This document shows positions 27,093 through 38,485 of a stretch of DNA of 64,000 nt, piece by piece. How positions within the stretch are numbered: position 1 is the first letter of the stretch; each line of letters starts with the position of its first letter. The notes under the pieces were generated by a model, which worked only from the letters and a program-made list of their open reading frames with translations, was not told where the DNA came from and did no database searches. Made by a program: the position numbers and the translations under genes. Source of the stretch: Pseudenterobacter timonensis (lineage in GTDB: Bacteria; Pseudomonadota; Gammaproteobacteria; Enterobacterales; Enterobacteriaceae). The stretch lies in contig NZ_FCOP01000010.1 in the NCBI RefSeq assembly GCF_900021175.1, positions 568,940-632,939 on the forward strand, given 5' to 3'.

Positions 27093-30000
27093 CCGACACC
27101 GCTGAGTCCCTTGATCCCCTACGTTTGCCGCTGTTGGGCGAACGGTTGATTGAAGCCTCAGCGGGAACAGGAAAAACTTACACCATCGCCGCGCTTTATC
27201 TGCGTCTGCTGCTTGGTCTGGGCGGCAGCGCCGCCTTTACGCGCCCGCTCAGCGTGGAAGAGATTCTGGTGGTGACCTTTACCGAGGCCGCCACCGCTGA
27301 ACTGCGCGGGCGAATCCGCTCGAACATACATGAACTGCGCATCGCCTGCCTGCGTGAAACGACCGATAGTCCGCTTTACGCAAGCCTTCTTGATGAGATC
27401 GAGAACCGGGAACAGGCCGCGCAATGGTTGTTACTGGCTGAGCGCCAGATGGACGAGGCCGCCATCTTTACCATTCACGGCTTCTGCCAGCGCATGCTGA
27501 GCCTGAACGCCTTTGAATCCGGTATGCTTTTTGAGCTTCAGCTTATCGAAGATGAGTCACGGCTGCGCTACCAGGCCTGCGCCGATTTCTGGCGCCGCCA
27601 CTGCTATCCTCTGCCGCGCGAAATTGCCGAGGCGGTACACGCGCTCTGGAAAGGGCCGGAAGAGCTGCTTCGCGCCATCGACCGCTACCTGCAGGGCGAG
27701 GCGCCGGTGATCAAATCCCCTCCGCCTGCGGATGAAACGCTGGCTTCACGCCATGAGAAAATCGTCGCCACCATCAGGGCGATGAAACAGAAGTGGTGCG
27801 AATCGGCAGGAGAGATCGAGGCGATCATCGAAAATTCCGGTATCGACAGGCGTAAATTTAACCGGGGCAATCAGGCGAAATGGATAGAGAAAATCAACGC
27901 CTGGGCGCAGGAGGAGACGCGCAGCTATCTGCTGCCTGAAGCGCTGGAAAAATTCTCTCAACGCTTCCTCGCAGAACGAACCAAAGCGGGTGGCGCAGTG
28001 CCGGAACATCCGCTTTTCAGCGCCATTGATGAGCTGCTGGCGCAGCCGCTGACGTTGAACGATTTAATGCTCACCCGCGCCATGATCGAAATCCGTGAGG
28101 CGGTGGCGCGCGAAAAGCGTCGCCGCGGCGAGCTGGGCTTTGACGATATGTTAAGCCGCCTTGACGCGGCGCTGAACAACGCCAGCGGCGAAGCGCTCGC
28201 CGCCGCAATCCGCACCCGCTTCCCGGTGGCGATGATCGATGAATTTCAGGATACCGACCCGCAGCAGTACCGTATTTTTCGCCGCATCTGGCGCCAGCAG
28301 CCCGAGACGGCGCTGCTGCTGATTGGCGACCCCAAACAGGCTATTTACGCTTTCCGCGGGGCGGACATATTCACCTACATGAAAGCCCGCGGCGAGGTGG
28401 CGGCGCACTATACGCTGGATACCAACTGGCGATCGGCGCCGGGCATGGTCGACAGCGTCAACACGCTGTTCGGACAGATGGACAGCCCCTTTATGTTCCG
28501 GGAAATTCCCTTTTTGCCGGTCCGGTCGGCGCCGGGGAACGCCTCGCTGCGCTTCGAATACCAGGGGCAGAGCCAGCCCGCCATGCGCTTCTGGCTGATG
28601 GAAGGAGAGGGCTGCGGCGTGGGCGACTACCAGTCTTATATGGCGGAGCACTGCGCGGCGCAAATTCGCGACTGGCTAAGCGCCGGGCTGCGCGGCGAAG
28701 CTACCCTCTGGAAGGGGAGCGCTTCCCGCCCCGTTAAAGCCTCTGACATCACGGTACTGGTACGCAGCCGCCAGGAGGCGGCCCTGATCCGCGATGCGCT
28801 GACCCTGCTGGATATCCCCTCGGTCTACCTCTCTAACCGCGACAGCGTTTTTGAAACGCTGGAAGCGCAGGAGATGCTCTGGCTGTTGCAGGCGGTTCTG
28901 GCGCCGGAGCGCGAAAGCACGCTGCGCAGCGCGCTGGCGAGCTCCATGCTGGGGCTGAACGCGCTCGACATCAACCGGCTGAATCAAAACGAGGCGGAAT
29001 GGGATGCCGCCGTCGAGGAGTTTGTTCATTATCGCGAGCGCTGGCAAAAGCGCGGCGTGATGGCGATGCTGCGCGAGCTAATGGCCCGGCGGCAGATAGC
29101 GGAAAATATGCTGGCGACCCCCGGCGGTGAGCGGCGTCTTACCGATATCCTGCATCTCAGCGAACTGCTGCAGGAGGCGGGTTCGCAGCTGGAGAGCGAA
29201 CATGCGCTGGTGCGCTGGCTGGCCCAGCACATTGCCGACCCGAACAGCAACGCCGCCAGCCAGCAGATGCGTCTGGAGAGCGACAAACATCTGGTGCAGA
29301 TTGTCACCATCCACAAATCGAAAGGGCTGGAGTATCCCCTGGTCTGGCTGCCGTTTATCGCCAACTACCGGCCCCAGGATCAGGCGTTTTATCACGATCG
29401 TGAATCGTTCGAGGCGGTTCTCGACCTGAGCAAGGCGGATAGTAGCCTTGAGCTGGCCGAGGCCGAACGTCTGGCTGAGGATTTACGCCTGCTGTACGTG
29501 GCGCTTACCCGCTCCGTCTGGCACTGTAGCCTGGGCGTGGCGCCGCTTTTCCGCCGGCGGGGAGAGAAAACGGGGGAGAGTGATTTTCACCAGAGCGCGC
29601 TGGGACGGTTGATCCAGAAAGGAGAACCGATGGACGCTGCGGGGCTGCGCCAGCGCCTGACCTCGCTTTGTAACGATCATATCGCGCTTTATCTTCCCGA
29701 TCTGCCCGACAACAGCCGCTGGCAGATGCCGGAGCCGCTGACGCCCGATTTAGGGGTGCGGCGTCTTACCCGCGCGGTGCAGGATGAGTGGCGCGTCACC
29801 AGTTATTCCGGGTTACAGCAGCACGGACAAAGCGTGGCCCAGGATCTGATGCCGAAGCTCGATATCGACGCCGCGGGGGTTGGCGAAACGGTTTCACAGC
29901 CGGTACTGACGCCGCACCAGTTCCCGCGCGGTGCCTCGCCGGGCACCTTTTTACACGGTCTTTTCGAGTCGATCGATTTCACCCAACCTGTCTCGCCAGA

Positions 30001-30631
30001 GTGGGTGCAGGAGAGGGTACTAAAGGGGGGCTACGCTCCCGAGTGGCAGCCGGTGCTGACCGACTGGATCGCAGCGGTGTTGCAGGCGCCGTTAACGGAA
30101 ACGGGCTTCACCCTGAGCCAACTCGCTCCCCGGGAAAAGCAGGTGGAGATGGAGTTCTGGCTGCCTGTTTCCGGTTTGCTGACCGCGGGAGCGCTCGATC
30201 AGCTTATTCGCGAGCACGATCCCCTCTCCCGGGGCTGCCCGCCGCTCGATTTCCGGCAGGTGAGTGGTATGCTCAAAGGCTTTATTGACCTTGTTTTTCG
30301 CCACAACGGGCGCTATTACCTGCTGGATTACAAATCCAACTGGCTGGGCGAAAACAGCGAAGCCTATACCCGACAGGCGATGGCGCAGGCGATGCAAACC
30401 CACCGTTATGATTTGCAGTATCAGCTCTATACGCTGGCGCTGCATCGCTATCTGCGCCACCGTATCGCCGACTACGCCTATAACGATCACTTTGGTGGGG
30501 TAATTTATCTTTTCTTACGCGGCGTAAAGGCTGGTGACCCCGATTCGGGGATCTTCAGAACGCGGCCCGACGCGGCGTTGATTGAAAAAATGGACGACCT
30601 GTTCGCAGCAGGTACGGAGGAGAGAGCGTAA
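27089..30631 (+). CDS. recB: RecBCD exonuclease V, RecB subunit
   Basis: The 3'-5' helicase and nuclease of RecBCD, which also loads RecA after Chi. It has 1180 residues, matching E. coli. Walker A is ASAGTGKT (23-30); the UvrD-type helicase motifs continue with [58 protein letters not shown] and LLYVALTRS. The C-terminal nuclease domain has the metal-binding Asp and Asp-x-Lys in [20 protein letters not shown]. It overlaps ptrA by 4 bp and recD by 1 bp. Confidence 0.98.
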   Translation: MTDTAESLDPLRLPLLGERLIEASAGTGKTYTIAALYLRLLLGLGGSAAFTRPLSVEEILVVTFTEAATAELRGRIRSNIHELRIACLRETTDSPLYASLLDEIENREQAAQWLLLAERQMDEAAIFTIHGFCQRMLSLNAFESGMLFELQLIEDESRLRYQACADFWRRHCYPLPREIAEAVHALWKGPEELLRAIDRYLQGEAPVIKSPPPADETLASRHEKIVATIRAMKQKWCESAGEIEAIIENSGIDRRKFNRGNQAKWIEKINAWAQEETRSYLLPEALEKFSQRFLAERTKAGGAVPEHPLFSAIDELLAQPLTLNDLMLTRAMIEIREAVAREKRRRGELGFDDMLSRLDAALNNASGEALAAAIRTRFPVAMIDEFQDTDPQQYRIFRRIWRQQPETALLLIGDPKQAIYAFRGADIFTYMKARGEVAAHYTLDTNWRSAPGMVDSVNTLFGQMDSPFMFREIPFLPVRSAPGNASLRFEYQGQSQPAMRFWLMEGEGCGVGDYQSYMAEHCAAQIRDWLSAGLRGEATLWKGSASRPVKASDITVLVRSRQEAALIRDALTLLDIPSVYLSNRDSVFETLEAQEMLWLLQAVLAPERESTLRSALASSMLGLNALDINRLNQNEAEWDAAVEEFVHYRERWQKRGVMAMLRELMARRQIAENMLATPGGERRLTDILHLSELLQEAGSQLESEHALVRWLAQHIADPNSNAASQQMRLESDKHLVQIVTIHKSKGLEYPLVWLPFIANYRPQDQAFYHDRESFEAVLDLSKADSSLELAEAERLAEDLRLLYVALTRSVWHCSLGVAPLFRRRGEKTGESDFHQSALGRLIQKGEPMDAAGLRQRLTSLCNDHIALYLPDLPDNSRWQMPEPLTPDLGVRRLTRAVQDEWRVTSYSGLQQHGQSVAQDLMPKLDIDAAGVGETVSQPVLTPHQFPRGASPGTFLHGLFESIDFTQPVSPEWVQERVLKGGYAPEWQPVLTDWIAAVLQAPLTETGFTLSQLAPREKQVEMEFWLPVSGLLTAGALDQLIREHDPLSRGCPPLDFRQVSGMLKGFIDLVFRHNGRYYLLDYKSNWLGENSEAYTRQAMAQAMQTHRYDLQYQLYTLALHRYLRHRIADYAYNDHFGGVIYLFLRGVKAGDPDSGIFRTRPDAALIEKMDDLFAAGTEERA

Positions 30632-32451
30632 TGACCATGCAGGAACTATTGCTGGAGGCGGTGGAACAGCGCGCCCTGCGCCGGCTGGACGTGCAGTTCG
30701 CCATGATGGTCGCCAGTAATGAAGAGCCCGCGGTAATGTTCGCCGCGGCGATGCTCAGTAAAGATGCGGGAGACGGGCATGCCTGCCTCCCGCTTACGCG
30801 TCTGCGTCTGGACGAGAAAACGCCCCCGGCGCTTCGCGCCTGTTTTACGATGCTGGGGGAGAGGGTTGACTGGCACGCTGAGCTGCAACGCGCCGCCGCC
30901 GTCAGCGGCGGCGACAGACCGACGCCGCTGATCCTCTGGGCAGAGCGGCTCTACCTGAACCGCATGTGGCGCAACGAGCTTGCCATCGCGCGTTTCTTTA
31001 ATGAAGCCAACCAGCCGTTACCCTACGATCCGCAGCAGCTTAACCAGACGCTCGACGCGCTGTTCGGCCCGGCGGAGGGGGTAAACTGGCAAAAAGTGGC
31101 CGCCGCCGTGGCGCTCACGCGTCGAATCGCCGTGATTTCCGGCGGGCCAGGCACCGGTAAGACCACGACCGTGGCGAAGCTGCTCGCCGCGCTGATTCAG
31201 ATGACGGGGGAGCAAAAGTGCCGTATCCGGCTGGCGGCTCCCACCGGGAAAGCGGCCGCGCGGCTGACCGAATCCCTCGGCGGCGCGTTGCAGAAACTCT
31301 CCCTGACCGAACAGCAGCGTAAGCAGTTCCCTTCCGAGGCGAGCACGCTGCACCGTCTGCTTGGCGCCCAGCCCGGGAGCCAGCGCTTACGTTACCATGC
31401 CGGAAACCCGCTTCATCTCGACGTGCTGGTGGTGGATGAAGCCTCCATGATCGACCTGACGATGATGTCGCGGCTGATAGAGGCGCTGCCGCCCCACGCC
31501 AGAGTGATTTTCCTCGGCGATCGCGATCAGCTTGCTTCGGTGGAAGCGGGAGCGGTGCTGGGCGATATCTGTACCTGTGCCAGCGCGGGTTATACCGCCG
31601 AACGCGCCCGCGAGCTTGCCCGGCTTACCGGCTGCCCTCTTGAGGGTAACGACGATCCGGCCGCTGGCGTTCTGCGCGACAGCCTCTGTCTGCTGCAAAA
31701 AAGCTACCGTTTTGGCAGCGACTCCGGTATCGGCAGGCTGGCAGCGGCGGTTAACTGCGGCGATCGCAGCGCAATACGGCAGGTATTTGACGGCACTTAT
31801 GGGGATATCGCCAGAAAAGTGCTGCAGACGGGGGAGGAGTATCTGGCCATGCTGGAGGATGCGCTCGCCGGTTACGAACGTTACCTCGCCGCCCTGAAAA
31901 AACAGGATGCGCCTGAAGCCGTTATCGCCTCTTTCAGCGAGTTTCAGCTTCTCTGCGCGTTGCGCGAAGGGCCCTTTGGCGTGGCGGGGCTTAACGAACG
32001 TTTTGAGCAGGCGCTGGCGCAGAAGCGTAAAATCAGCCGCTCGCCGCATACTCGCTGGTATGAGGGACGCCCGGTGATGATCTCCCGCAACGACAGCGCG
32101 CTGGGGCTTTTTAACGGCGATATTGGCATCGCCCTCGATCGCGGCGACGGGCTGCGCGTATGGTTTCAGTTGCCCGACGGCAGCGTGAAGTCAGTGCAGC
32201 CGAGCCGCCTGCCGGATCATGAAACGGCCTGGGCGATGACGGTACACAAGTCGCAGGGTTCGGAATTTGACCACGCTGCGCTGATCCTGCCGTCGCAGAT
32301 GTCGCCGGTCGTGACGCGCGAACTGGTCTATACCGCCATCACGCGCGCGCGCCGCCGTTTATCGCTCTATGCCGATGATAAAGTACTGACGCAGGCGGTT
32401 ACCACGCGCACCGAGCGGCGCAGCGGGTTAAGCGAGATATTTGCACAGTAA
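30631..32451 (+). CDS. recD: RecBCD exonuclease V, RecD subunit
   Basis: The fast 5'-3' helicase of RecBCD. It has 606 residues. An N-terminal RecC-binding domain of about 110 residues precedes the SF1B motor: Walker A in [16 protein letters not shown], then [15 protein letters not shown], Walker [28 protein letters not shown], and the C-terminal [14 protein letters not shown] and [14 protein letters not shown]. The start ATG shares its A with the recB stop (TAATG). Hairpin 32461-32491 lies between it and the convergent argA. Confidence 0.98.
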   Translation: MTMQELLLEAVEQRALRRLDVQFAMMVASNEEPAVMFAAAMLSKDAGDGHACLPLTRLRLDEKTPPALRACFTMLGERVDWHAELQRAAAVSGGDRPTPLILWAERLYLNRMWRNELAIARFFNEANQPLPYDPQQLNQTLDALFGPAEGVNWQKVAAAVALTRRIAVISGGPGTGKTTTVAKLLAALIQMTGEQKCRIRLAAPTGKAAARLTESLGGALQKLSLTEQQRKQFPSEASTLHRLLGAQPGSQRLRYHAGNPLHLDVLVVDEASMIDLTMMSRLIEALPPHARVIFLGDRDQLASVEAGAVLGDICTCASAGYTAERARELARLTGCPLEGNDDPAAGVLRDSLCLLQKSYRFGSDSGIGRLAAAVNCGDRSAIRQVFDGTYGDIARKVLQTGEEYLAMLEDALAGYERYLAALKKQDAPEAVIASFSEFQLLCALREGPFGVAGLNERFEQALAQKRKISRSPHTRWYEGRPVMISRNDSALGLFNGDIGIALDRGDGLRVWFQLPDGSVKSVQPSRLPDHETAWAMTVHKSQGSEFDHAALILPSQMSPVVTRELVYTAITRARRRLSLYADDKVLTQAVTTRTERRSGLSEIFAQ

Positions 32452-32460
32452 GGCAGGGCT

Positions 32461-32491
32461 CCTTCGCGTTCAGCATGGCTGAACGCGAAGG
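32461..32491. terminator. Perfect 14-bp hairpin between recD and argA
   Basis: CCTTCGCGTTCAGC-ATG-GCTGAACGCGAAGG is a perfect inverted repeat between two convergent genes. It lacks a T-tract on both strands, so it may be a Rho-type or transcript-protecting stem rather than an intrinsic terminator. Confidence 0.5.
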
Positions 32492-32504
32492 GGCAGCGTA
32501 GCCC

Positions 32505-33836
32505 TCAGGCGAGATCCGCCATCAGCACTTTTGAGCGGCGCTGGTAGTTATACATCTGCTTTTTGCTCTCCGGCAGCAGGTCGATATCCACCGGCGTAAA
32601 GCCGCGCTCCTGGAACCAGTGAATGCTGCGCGTCGTCAGCACAAACAGCTTGCTCAGGCCAATCTGCCGGGCCTGTGCCGCGATACGCTCCAGCAACACC
32701 TCTCCGCGCGACGAGCTACGATAGTCGGGATGCACTGCCACGCAGGCCATTTCGCCAATCTTCTCTTCCGGGAAAGGGTAGAGCGCCGCGCAGGCGATAG
32801 TCAGGTTATCGCGCTGAATAATGGTAAATTTATCGATCTCCATCTCCAGCTGCTCGCGCGAGCGGCGGACCAGGATCCCCTGCTGCTCCAGGGGACGAAT
32901 CAGCTCCAGGATCCCGCCGATATCGTTAATGGTGGCGCGACGAATCTGCTCGGCGCTCTCCATCACAATCTGAGTGCCGATGCCGTCGCGGGAGAAGAGC
33001 TCCTGTAACAGCGCGCCATCCTCCTGATAGCTGATAAGGTGGCTGCGGCGTACCCCGCTGCGGCACGCTTTTACCGCGCCGCGCAGAAAACGTACCGTAC
33101 CGGAATAGTAATCACCTTCGGCCTCCAGCGCCTCCACGCGCGCCTGCGCTTCGTTAGGGAAGAGCTCGGAGACGATATCCCCCCGTTCGTTAAAGACCCC
33201 CTGCGAGGAGCAGAAGCCAATCATCTTCTCCGCTTTCAGCTTGATGGCGAGCTGGGTGGCGATCTCTTCTGAGGTGAGATTAAAGCTCTCGCCGGTAACC
33301 GACACCGCCACAGGCCCCATCAGTACGATGGCGCCGCTGTCGAGCTGGCGGTGGATTGCCTCTTCGTCGATACGGCGGATACGGCCGCTGTGGCAGTAAT
33401 CCACGCCGTCGTCCACCCCCAGCGGCTGGGAGATAATAAAGTTTCCGCTTACCACGTTAATATGCGCCCCCTGCAGGGGCGTATTGTTGAGGCTCATCGA
33501 CAGGCGGGCGGTAATATCGAGCTGAAGCTGACCGGCCGCCTGTTTTACCAGTTCCAGGGTTTTGGCGTCGGTAACGCGGATATGTTTGTGATAAAGCGGC
33601 TCATGATGATGCGCATTGAGGTTCGCCTCAATCTGCGGGCGCGCGCCGTAGACCACCACCAGGCGAATACCCAGGCTGTGCAACAGGCCAATATCATTGA
33701 CGATGCTGGAAAAGTTTTCATGTTCAATGGCTTCGCCACCCAACATAATGACAAACGTCTTTCCCCGGTGGGCGTTGATATAGGGAACAGAATGGCGAAA
33801 TCCCTGGACCAGTTCGATTCTACGTTCCTTTACCAC
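32505..33836 (-). CDS. argA: N-acetylglutamate synthase
   Basis: First step of arginine synthesis: acetyl-CoA plus glutamate to N-acetylglutamate, inhibited by arginine. It has 443 residues, as in E. coli. An amino-acid-kinase domain ([17 protein letters not shown] onward, about 1-285) is followed by a GNAT acetyltransferase domain with [20 protein letters not shown] and [11 protein letters not shown]. The start is GTG at 33836 ([20 protein letters not shown]). Two ARG boxes lie just upstream. It is convergent with recD. Confidence 0.98.
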   Translation of the reverse strand: MVKERRIELVQGFRHSVPYINAHRGKTFVIMLGGEAIEHENFSSIVNDIGLLHSLGIRLVVVYGARPQIEANLNAHHHEPLYHKHIRVTDAKTLELVKQAAGQLQLDITARLSMSLNNTPLQGAHINVVSGNFIISQPLGVDDGVDYCHSGRIRRIDEEAIHRQLDSGAIVLMGPVAVSVTGESFNLTSEEIATQLAIKLKAEKMIGFCSSQGVFNERGDIVSELFPNEAQARVEALEAEGDYYSGTVRFLRGAVKACRSGVRRSHLISYQEDGALLQELFSRDGIGTQIVMESAEQIRRATINDIGGILELIRPLEQQGILVRRSREQLEMEIDKFTIIQRDNLTIACAALYPFPEEKIGEMACVAVHPDYRSSSRGEVLLERIAAQARQIGLSKLFVLTTRSIHWFQERGFTPVDIDLLPESKKQMYNYQRRSKVLMADLA

Positions 33837-33850
33837 GGCACAACCCTCAG

Positions 33851-33885
33851 TGAATTTTTATTCGTAATTTGTGTATTTTTATTCG
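33851..33885 (-). promoter_or_regulatory. Paired ARG boxes (ArgR operator) of argA
   Basis: TGAATTTTTATTCG (33851-33864) and TGTATTTTTATTCG (33872-33885) fit the ArgR box core TGAAT-4-ATTCA with one and two changes. Their starts are 21 bp apart, the standard spacing of tandem 18-bp boxes with a 3-bp gap bound by an ArgR hexamer. They are 15-50 bp upstream of the argA GTG. Confidence 0.85.
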
Positions 33886-34062
33886 ATTCTGGCGCTAAGC
33901 GCAAGCCTAAATTTTCTGCAAGCAAAAGAAAACAATGGTGGATACGTGCGCAAGGCGCGGATTGTTTACCCTTTTATTGATGACAGTTTATGCGTCATTC
34001 GTTAAAGTTTCCGGTCGGTTTGGACGTATGTTTAGTAAAGCGTTTTCTTGCTCGGGAGAAGC

Positions 34063-35316
34063 ATGTCAGGATCCAGTTCAGCAATAAGCCGCCGCCGCCT
34101 GTTAAAAGGGGCCGGGGCGATGTGGTTGCTTAGCGTCAGCCAGGTTGGATTTGCCGCCGTCAGTCAGGTGGTGGCGGTACGCGTCTGGCCATCGTCAACC
34201 TATACACGCGTCACGGTCGAATCGAATCGGGTGCTGAAATACAAACAGTTCGCCCTTAGTAATCCTGAGCGCGTTGTAGTGGATCTTGAAGGCGTAAATC
34301 TCAATTCGGTACTGAAGGGGATGGGGGCGCAGATCCGTGGCGACGATCCTTACATCAAATCCGCCCGCGTCGGCCAGTTCGACCCGCAGACCGTGCGTAT
34401 GGTCTTTGAACTCAAGCAGAACGTGAAGCCGCAGCTCTTCGCCCTCGCGCCGGTGGCGGGCTTTAAAGAGCGTCTGGTGATGGATCTCTATCCCGCCAAC
34501 GCGACCGATATCCAGGATCCGCTGCTGGCGTTGCTGGAAGATTACAATCAGGGCAACCTTGAGAAGCAGGTGCCGCCCGCCCAGAGCGGCCCGCAGCCGG
34601 GTAAGGCGGGGCGCGATCGTCCGATTGTGATCATGCTCGATCCGGGCCACGGGGGTGAGGATTCGGGCGCGGTGGGTAAATACCGCACCCGCGAAAAAGA
34701 TGTGGTGCTACAAATCGCCCGCCGCCTGAAGGCGCTTATCGACCGGGAAGGTAATATGCGCGCCTACATGACGCGCAACGAAGATGTCTTTATCCCGCTC
34801 AAGGTTCGCGTGGCAAAGGCGCAAAAGCAGCGCGCAGACCTCTTTGTCTCCATTCATGCGGATGCCTTTACCAGCCGTCAGCCGAGCGGCTCGTCGGTGT
34901 TTGCGCTCTCCACCAAAGGGGCGACCAGTACAGCGGCGCGCTACCTGGCGGATACGCAGAACGCCTCCGACCTGATCGGGGGGGTGAGCAAAAGCGGCGA
35001 TCGCTACGTTGACCATACGATGTTTGATATGGTGCAGTCGCTGACCATCACCGATAGCCTGAAGTTTGGTAAAGCGGTACTTGGCAAGCTCGGTAAGATT
35101 AACAAGCTACACAAAAATACCGTGGAGCAGGCCGGCTTTGCGGTGCTGAAGGCGCCCGATATTCCCTCCATCCTGGTGGAAACCGCGTTTATCAGTAACG
35201 TGGCCGAGGAGCGTAAGCTCAGGACGGCGAAATTCCAGCAGGAGGTCGCAGAGTCGATTCTCGCGGGGATCAAAGCTTACTTCTCAGATAGCGCGACGTT
35301 AGCGAGACGGGGATAA
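34063..35316 (+). CDS. amiC: N-acetylmuramoyl-L-alanine amidase AmiC
   Basis: Periplasmic zinc amidase that splits septal murein during daughter-cell separation, activated by NlpD. It has 417 residues. A twin-arginine signal ([19 protein letters not shown]) exports it folded. The AMIN septum-targeting domain (about 35-155) is followed by an amidase_3 domain with zinc ligands in [20 protein letters not shown] and a catalytic Glu in [12 protein letters not shown] at 34063 with CGGGAG upstream is preferred to an in-frame ATG at 34048. It is convergent with the initiator tRNA genes. Confidence 0.97.
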   Translation: MSGSSSAISRRRLLKGAGAMWLLSVSQVGFAAVSQVVAVRVWPSSTYTRVTVESNRVLKYKQFALSNPERVVVDLEGVNLNSVLKGMGAQIRGDDPYIKSARVGQFDPQTVRMVFELKQNVKPQLFALAPVAGFKERLVMDLYPANATDIQDPLLALLEDYNQGNLEKQVPPAQSGPQPGKAGRDRPIVIMLDPGHGGEDSGAVGKYRTREKDVVLQIARRLKALIDREGNMRAYMTRNEDVFIPLKVRVAKAQKQRADLFVSIHADAFTSRQPSGSSVFALSTKGATSTAARYLADTQNASDLIGGVSKSGDRYVDHTMFDMVQSLTITDSLKFGKAVLGKLGKINKLHKNTVEQAGFAVLKAPDIPSILVETAFISNVAEERKLRTAKFQQEVAESILAGIKAYFSDSATLARRG

Positions 35317-35360
35317 GAGGGAGCCGGGTTCACGCCCGGCAGAGTGACAAACCGCAGAAA

Positions 35361-35386
35361 CAAAAAAACACCCGTCAGGGTGTTTA
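35361..35386 (-). terminator. Terminator of the initiator tRNA operon
   Basis: On the minus strand AACACCC-TGAC-GGGTGTT is followed by seven T's, just after the last tRNA. It may also stop amiC transcripts from the other side. Confidence 0.8.
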
Positions 35387-35400
35387 ATTTTTCAGAATGT

Positions 35401-35477
<77 letters not shown>

Positions 35478-35521
35478 TCCGTCATTCTGCTTTTGCAGAA
35501 TCTTACTGCTTCAAATTTGAT

Positions 35522-35598
<77 letters not shown>

Positions 35599-35750
35599 TC
35601 CGTCTTTTCTGCTACGCATTTCAAATCACATGTGCGTTGGCTTTCCTCGTTCACCTTAGTCATTTACTTATGTAAATTCCTAAGGATTCAATGCGTCGCC
35701 GCCTTCCTGTGATTCGAACTGCTTGCAGAAAATTTGCTGCAAATTTTAAT
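35599..35750. repeat. 152-bp structured spacer inside the tRNA-fMet array
   Basis: Spacer between the first and second initiator tRNA genes, more than three times longer than the other spacer. It contains an imperfect stem CCTTAG-T-CATTTAC-TTAT-GTAAAT-TC-CTAAGG at 35654-35685. It looks like an intergenic repeat (from memory it recalls the E. coli RSA family, near 150 bp), but this is unverified. No gene is visible. Confidence 0.45.
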
Positions 35751-35827
<77 letters not shown>

Positions 35828-35840
35828 TCCGTGGAAGCGC

Positions 35841-35868
35841 ACTATACTCGGATAGCTTTATGATGCAA
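35841..35868 (-). promoter_or_regulatory. Promoter of the tRNA-fMet array
   Basis: On the minus strand -35 TTGCAT and -10 TATAGT are 16 bp apart, followed by a GC-rich discriminator (GCGC) typical of stable-RNA promoters under ppGpp/DksA control. Confidence 0.7.
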
Positions 35869-36037
35869 CCCCTTTTTCATCGAAAAACGCAAATCAGTAT
35901 GATAAGTAAACGATTCGCCCCTGGGTGGGTGAATTTTTGTGCAAAATTGAGTGCGCGTTGCGCGATCACATTTCAATCACCCTGACGGTTTGTTATCTTC
36001 ATGGCGGTGACTTAGGGCAACTTAAAGACGAGACATA

Positions 36038-37135
36038 ATGAAAGGACGTTGGGCGAAGTATCTTATGGCGGGCGCAATGGTAGCGATTCTTGCGGCCTGC
36101 TCCTCTAAACCGACCGATCGCGGTCAGCAGTATAAAGACGGGAAGTTCACCCAGCCTTTTTCACTCGTTAACCAGCCGGATGCGGTGGGTGCGCCGATTA
36201 ATGCGGGCGATTTCGCCGAGCAGGTCTATCAGATCCGCACCGCCTCGCCGCGCCTGTACAGCTCGCAGAATGCCGTCTACAACGCCGTGCAGGATTGGCT
36301 GCGCGCCGGAGGCGACACCCGTAATATGCGCCAGTTCGGCATCGACGCCTGGCAGATGGAGGGCGCTGATAACTACGGTAACGTCCAGTTTACCGGCTAT
36401 TACACCCCGGTTATCCAGGCGCGCCATACTCGCCAGGGCGAGTTCCAGTATCCCATTTACCGTATGCCGCCGAAGCGCGGACGCCTGCCCTCCCGGGCCG
36501 AGATTTACGCCGGCGCCCTGAGCGAAAATTATGTGCTGGCCTACAGTAACTCCTTAATGGATAACTTCATTATGGATGTGCAGGGTAGCGGCTATATCGA
36601 TTTTGGCGACGGCAGCCCGCTGAACTTCTTCAGCTACGCGGGCAAAAACGGCCATGCCTATAAGAGCATCGGTAAGGTGCTGATCGACCGTGGCGAAGTG
36701 AAGCGCGAAGATATGTCGATGCAGGCGATCCGCGAGTGGGGCGAAAAGCACAGCGAGGCGCAGGTGCGCGAATTGCTGGAACAGAACCCCTCTTTCGTCT
36801 TCTTTAAGCCGCAAAACTTTGCGCCGGTGAAAGGGGCCAGCGCCGTGCCGCTGATTGGCCGCGCCTCTGTTGCTTCCGACCGCTCCATTATTCCGCCAGG
36901 CACCACCCTTCTGGCAGAGGTGCCGCTGCTGGATAACAACGGTAAATTTAACGGTCAGTATGAGCTGCGCCTGATGGTAGCGCTGGATGTCGGCGGCGCG
37001 ATCAAAGGGCAACACTTCGATATTTATCAGGGGATCGGCCCGGATGCAGGCCATCGCGCAGGCTGGTATAACCACTATGGCCGCGTGTGGGTGCTGAAAG
37101 CGGCTCCGGGCGCAGGCAACGTATTTAGCGGCTAA
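36038..37135 (+). CDS. mltA: Membrane-bound lytic murein transglycosylase A
   Basis: Outer-membrane lipoprotein that cleaves glycan strands of peptidoglycan with 1,6-anhydro-muramic acid formation. It has 365 residues, as in E. coli. The signal peptide ends in the lipobox LAAC (Cys21). The MltA barrel includes GYYTPVIQARHTRQGEFQYP, GSGYIDFGDGS and a C-terminal 3D domain with the catalytic Asp in ALDVGGAIKGQHFDIYQG. It has its own promoter region after the tRNA genes and is followed by two hairpins. Confidence 0.97.
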   Translation: MKGRWAKYLMAGAMVAILAACSSKPTDRGQQYKDGKFTQPFSLVNQPDAVGAPINAGDFAEQVYQIRTASPRLYSSQNAVYNAVQDWLRAGGDTRNMRQFGIDAWQMEGADNYGNVQFTGYYTPVIQARHTRQGEFQYPIYRMPPKRGRLPSRAEIYAGALSENYVLAYSNSLMDNFIMDVQGSGYIDFGDGSPLNFFSYAGKNGHAYKSIGKVLIDRGEVKREDMSMQAIREWGEKHSEAQVRELLEQNPSFVFFKPQNFAPVKGASAVPLIGRASVASDRSIIPPGTTLLAEVPLLDNNGKFNGQYELRLMVALDVGGAIKGQHFDIYQGIGPDAGHRAGWYNHYGRVWVLKAAPGAGNVFSG

Positions 37136-37159
37136 TTATGCTATCCTGACGCACTTGTC

Positions 37160-37184
37160 GCCCGAAGGTCACGCATCTTCGGGC
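37160..37184 (+). terminator. Hairpin after mltA
   Basis: GCCCGAAG and CTTCGGGC arms 24 bp past the mltA stop, without a strong T-tract. A second hairpin with a T-tract follows at 37203. Confidence 0.5.
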
Positions 37185-37202
37185 CTGCGAAAACTGAGCT
37201 GG

Positions 37203-37227
37203 GGTGAGGGAGAACCTCACCCTTTTT
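37203..37227 (+). terminator. Terminator-like hairpin 14 bp before tcdA
   Basis: GGTGAGG-GAGAA-CCTCACC followed by CTTTTT, a classic intrinsic-terminator shape, ending 14 bp before the tcdA start codon and overlapping where a leader would be. It may end mltA transcripts or attenuate tcdA. Confidence 0.65.
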
Positions 37228-37241
37228 ACATCTGAGGTTTT

Positions 37242-38048
37242 ATGTCTGTAACGATCGGCGATGCCTGGCGTCAGCGTTTTGGCGGCACGGCGCGTTTATA
37301 TGGTGAAAAAGCCCTGCAACTCTTTGCCGATGCGCACATCTGCGTGGTAGGTATTGGCGGCGTGGGCTCGTGGGCGGCGGAGGCGCTGGCGCGTACCGGT
37401 ATTGGCGCTATCACCCTGATTGATATGGATGACGTCTGCGTCACCAACACCAACCGCCAGATCCATGCCCTGCGCGACAGCGTTGGGCTGGCCAAGTCGG
37501 AAGTCATGGCGGAACGTATTCGCCAGATCAACCCGGAATGCTGGGTAACGGTGATTGATGATTTTGTGACGCAGGAGAACGTGGCGAGCTATATGGGCGC
37601 AGGCTACAGCTACGTGATTGACGCCATCGACAGCGTGTGGCCGAAGGCGGCGCTGATCGCCTGGTGCCGTCGCAATAAGGTGCCGCTGGTCACCACCGGC
37701 GGCGCGGGCGGGCAAATTGACCCGACCCAAATCCAGGTGGCGGATCTGGCGAAAACCATCCAGGATCCGCTGGCGGCTAAGCTGCGTGAAAGGCTGAAAA
37801 GCGATTTTAACGTGGTGAAAAATAGCAAGGGTAAGCTGGGGGTCGACTGTGTCTTTTCTACGGAAGCGCTGGTTTATCCGCAGGCGGATGGTTCGGTCTG
37901 CGCCATGAAAAGCACGGCAGAAGGGCCAAAACGGATGGACTGCGCTTCCGGATTTGGCGCCGCCACCATGGTGACCGCGACCTTTGGCTTTGTCGCGGTC
38001 TCTCACGCCCTGAAAAAGATGATGGCAAAGGCGGATCGTCAGGCCTGA
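37242..38048 (+). CDS. tcdA: tRNA t6A dehydratase (cyclase) TcdA
   Basis: E1-like enzyme (CsdL) that uses ATP to cyclise t6A37 to ct6A in tRNAs reading ANN codons. It has 268 residues. The ThiF/MoeB nucleotide-binding start [20 protein letters not shown] and the CCVTN-like segment [10 protein letters not shown] are present; the [13 protein letters not shown] loop is also conserved. TGAGG precedes the ATG. It is convergent with csdE (10-bp overlap at the 3' ends), its sulfur-system partner in E. coli. Confidence 0.95.
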   Translation: MSVTIGDAWRQRFGGTARLYGEKALQLFADAHICVVGIGGVGSWAAEALARTGIGAITLIDMDDVCVTNTNRQIHALRDSVGLAKSEVMAERIRQINPECWVTVIDDFVTQENVASYMGAGYSYVIDAIDSVWPKAALIAWCRRNKVPLVTTGGAGGQIDPTQIQVADLAKTIQDPLAAKLRERLKSDFNVVKNSKGKLGVDCVFSTEALVYPQADGSVCAMKSTAEGPKRMDCASGFGAATMVTATFGFVAVSHALKKMMAKADRQA

Positions 38049-38485
38049 GCCTGACGCGCGGCCTCCTGCACCGCCTCGCTGATGGCGGCCAGCCCCTGAC
38101 TGCGGGAGGCGCTGAGCTGGTCACGCAGGCCAAGCTCGGCAAAGAGCGCCAGCGGATCGCCGCCCAGCAGCTGCGCCGCGCTTTTCCCCTCTACGGCGGT
38201 CAGCAGTACCGCCAGCAGCCCGCGTACGATGCGTCCTTCGCTGTCGCCATAGAAATGGAGCTTATCTCCAGATTGCGTAAAGCCAAGCCAGACGCGGTTT
38301 TCGCAACCCGGGATCTCTCTGGCCTGCGCCTTAAGATCGTCTGAGAGGGCAGGGAGCTGCTTCCCCAGCATAATCAGCTGGCGATACTTATCTTCCCACT
38401 GGGTGAGCGGCAGGAAGGTCTGGCGCAGCGTATCTTCGGTAATTACGCTGCCGAACGGATGTCCGGCCAGGGCTGAACTTGTCAT
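38039..38485 (-). CDS. csdE: Sulfur acceptor protein CsdE
   Basis: SufE-like protein of 148 residues that takes persulfide sulfur from the desulfurase CsdA and passes it to TcdA. The acceptor Cys61 is in [10 protein letters not shown], followed by the family segment [15 protein letters not shown]. It begins in a TAATG overlap with the csdA stop, so the pair is translationally coupled. The end overlaps tcdA by 10 bp in opposite orientation. Confidence 0.95.
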   Translation of the reverse strand: MTSSALAGHPFGSVITEDTLRQTFLPLTQWEDKYRQLIMLGKQLPALSDDLKAQAREIPGCENRVWLGFTQSGDKLHFYGDSEGRIVRGLLAVLLTAVEGKSAAQLLGGDPLALFAELGLRDQLSASRSQGLAAISEAVQEAARQAQA

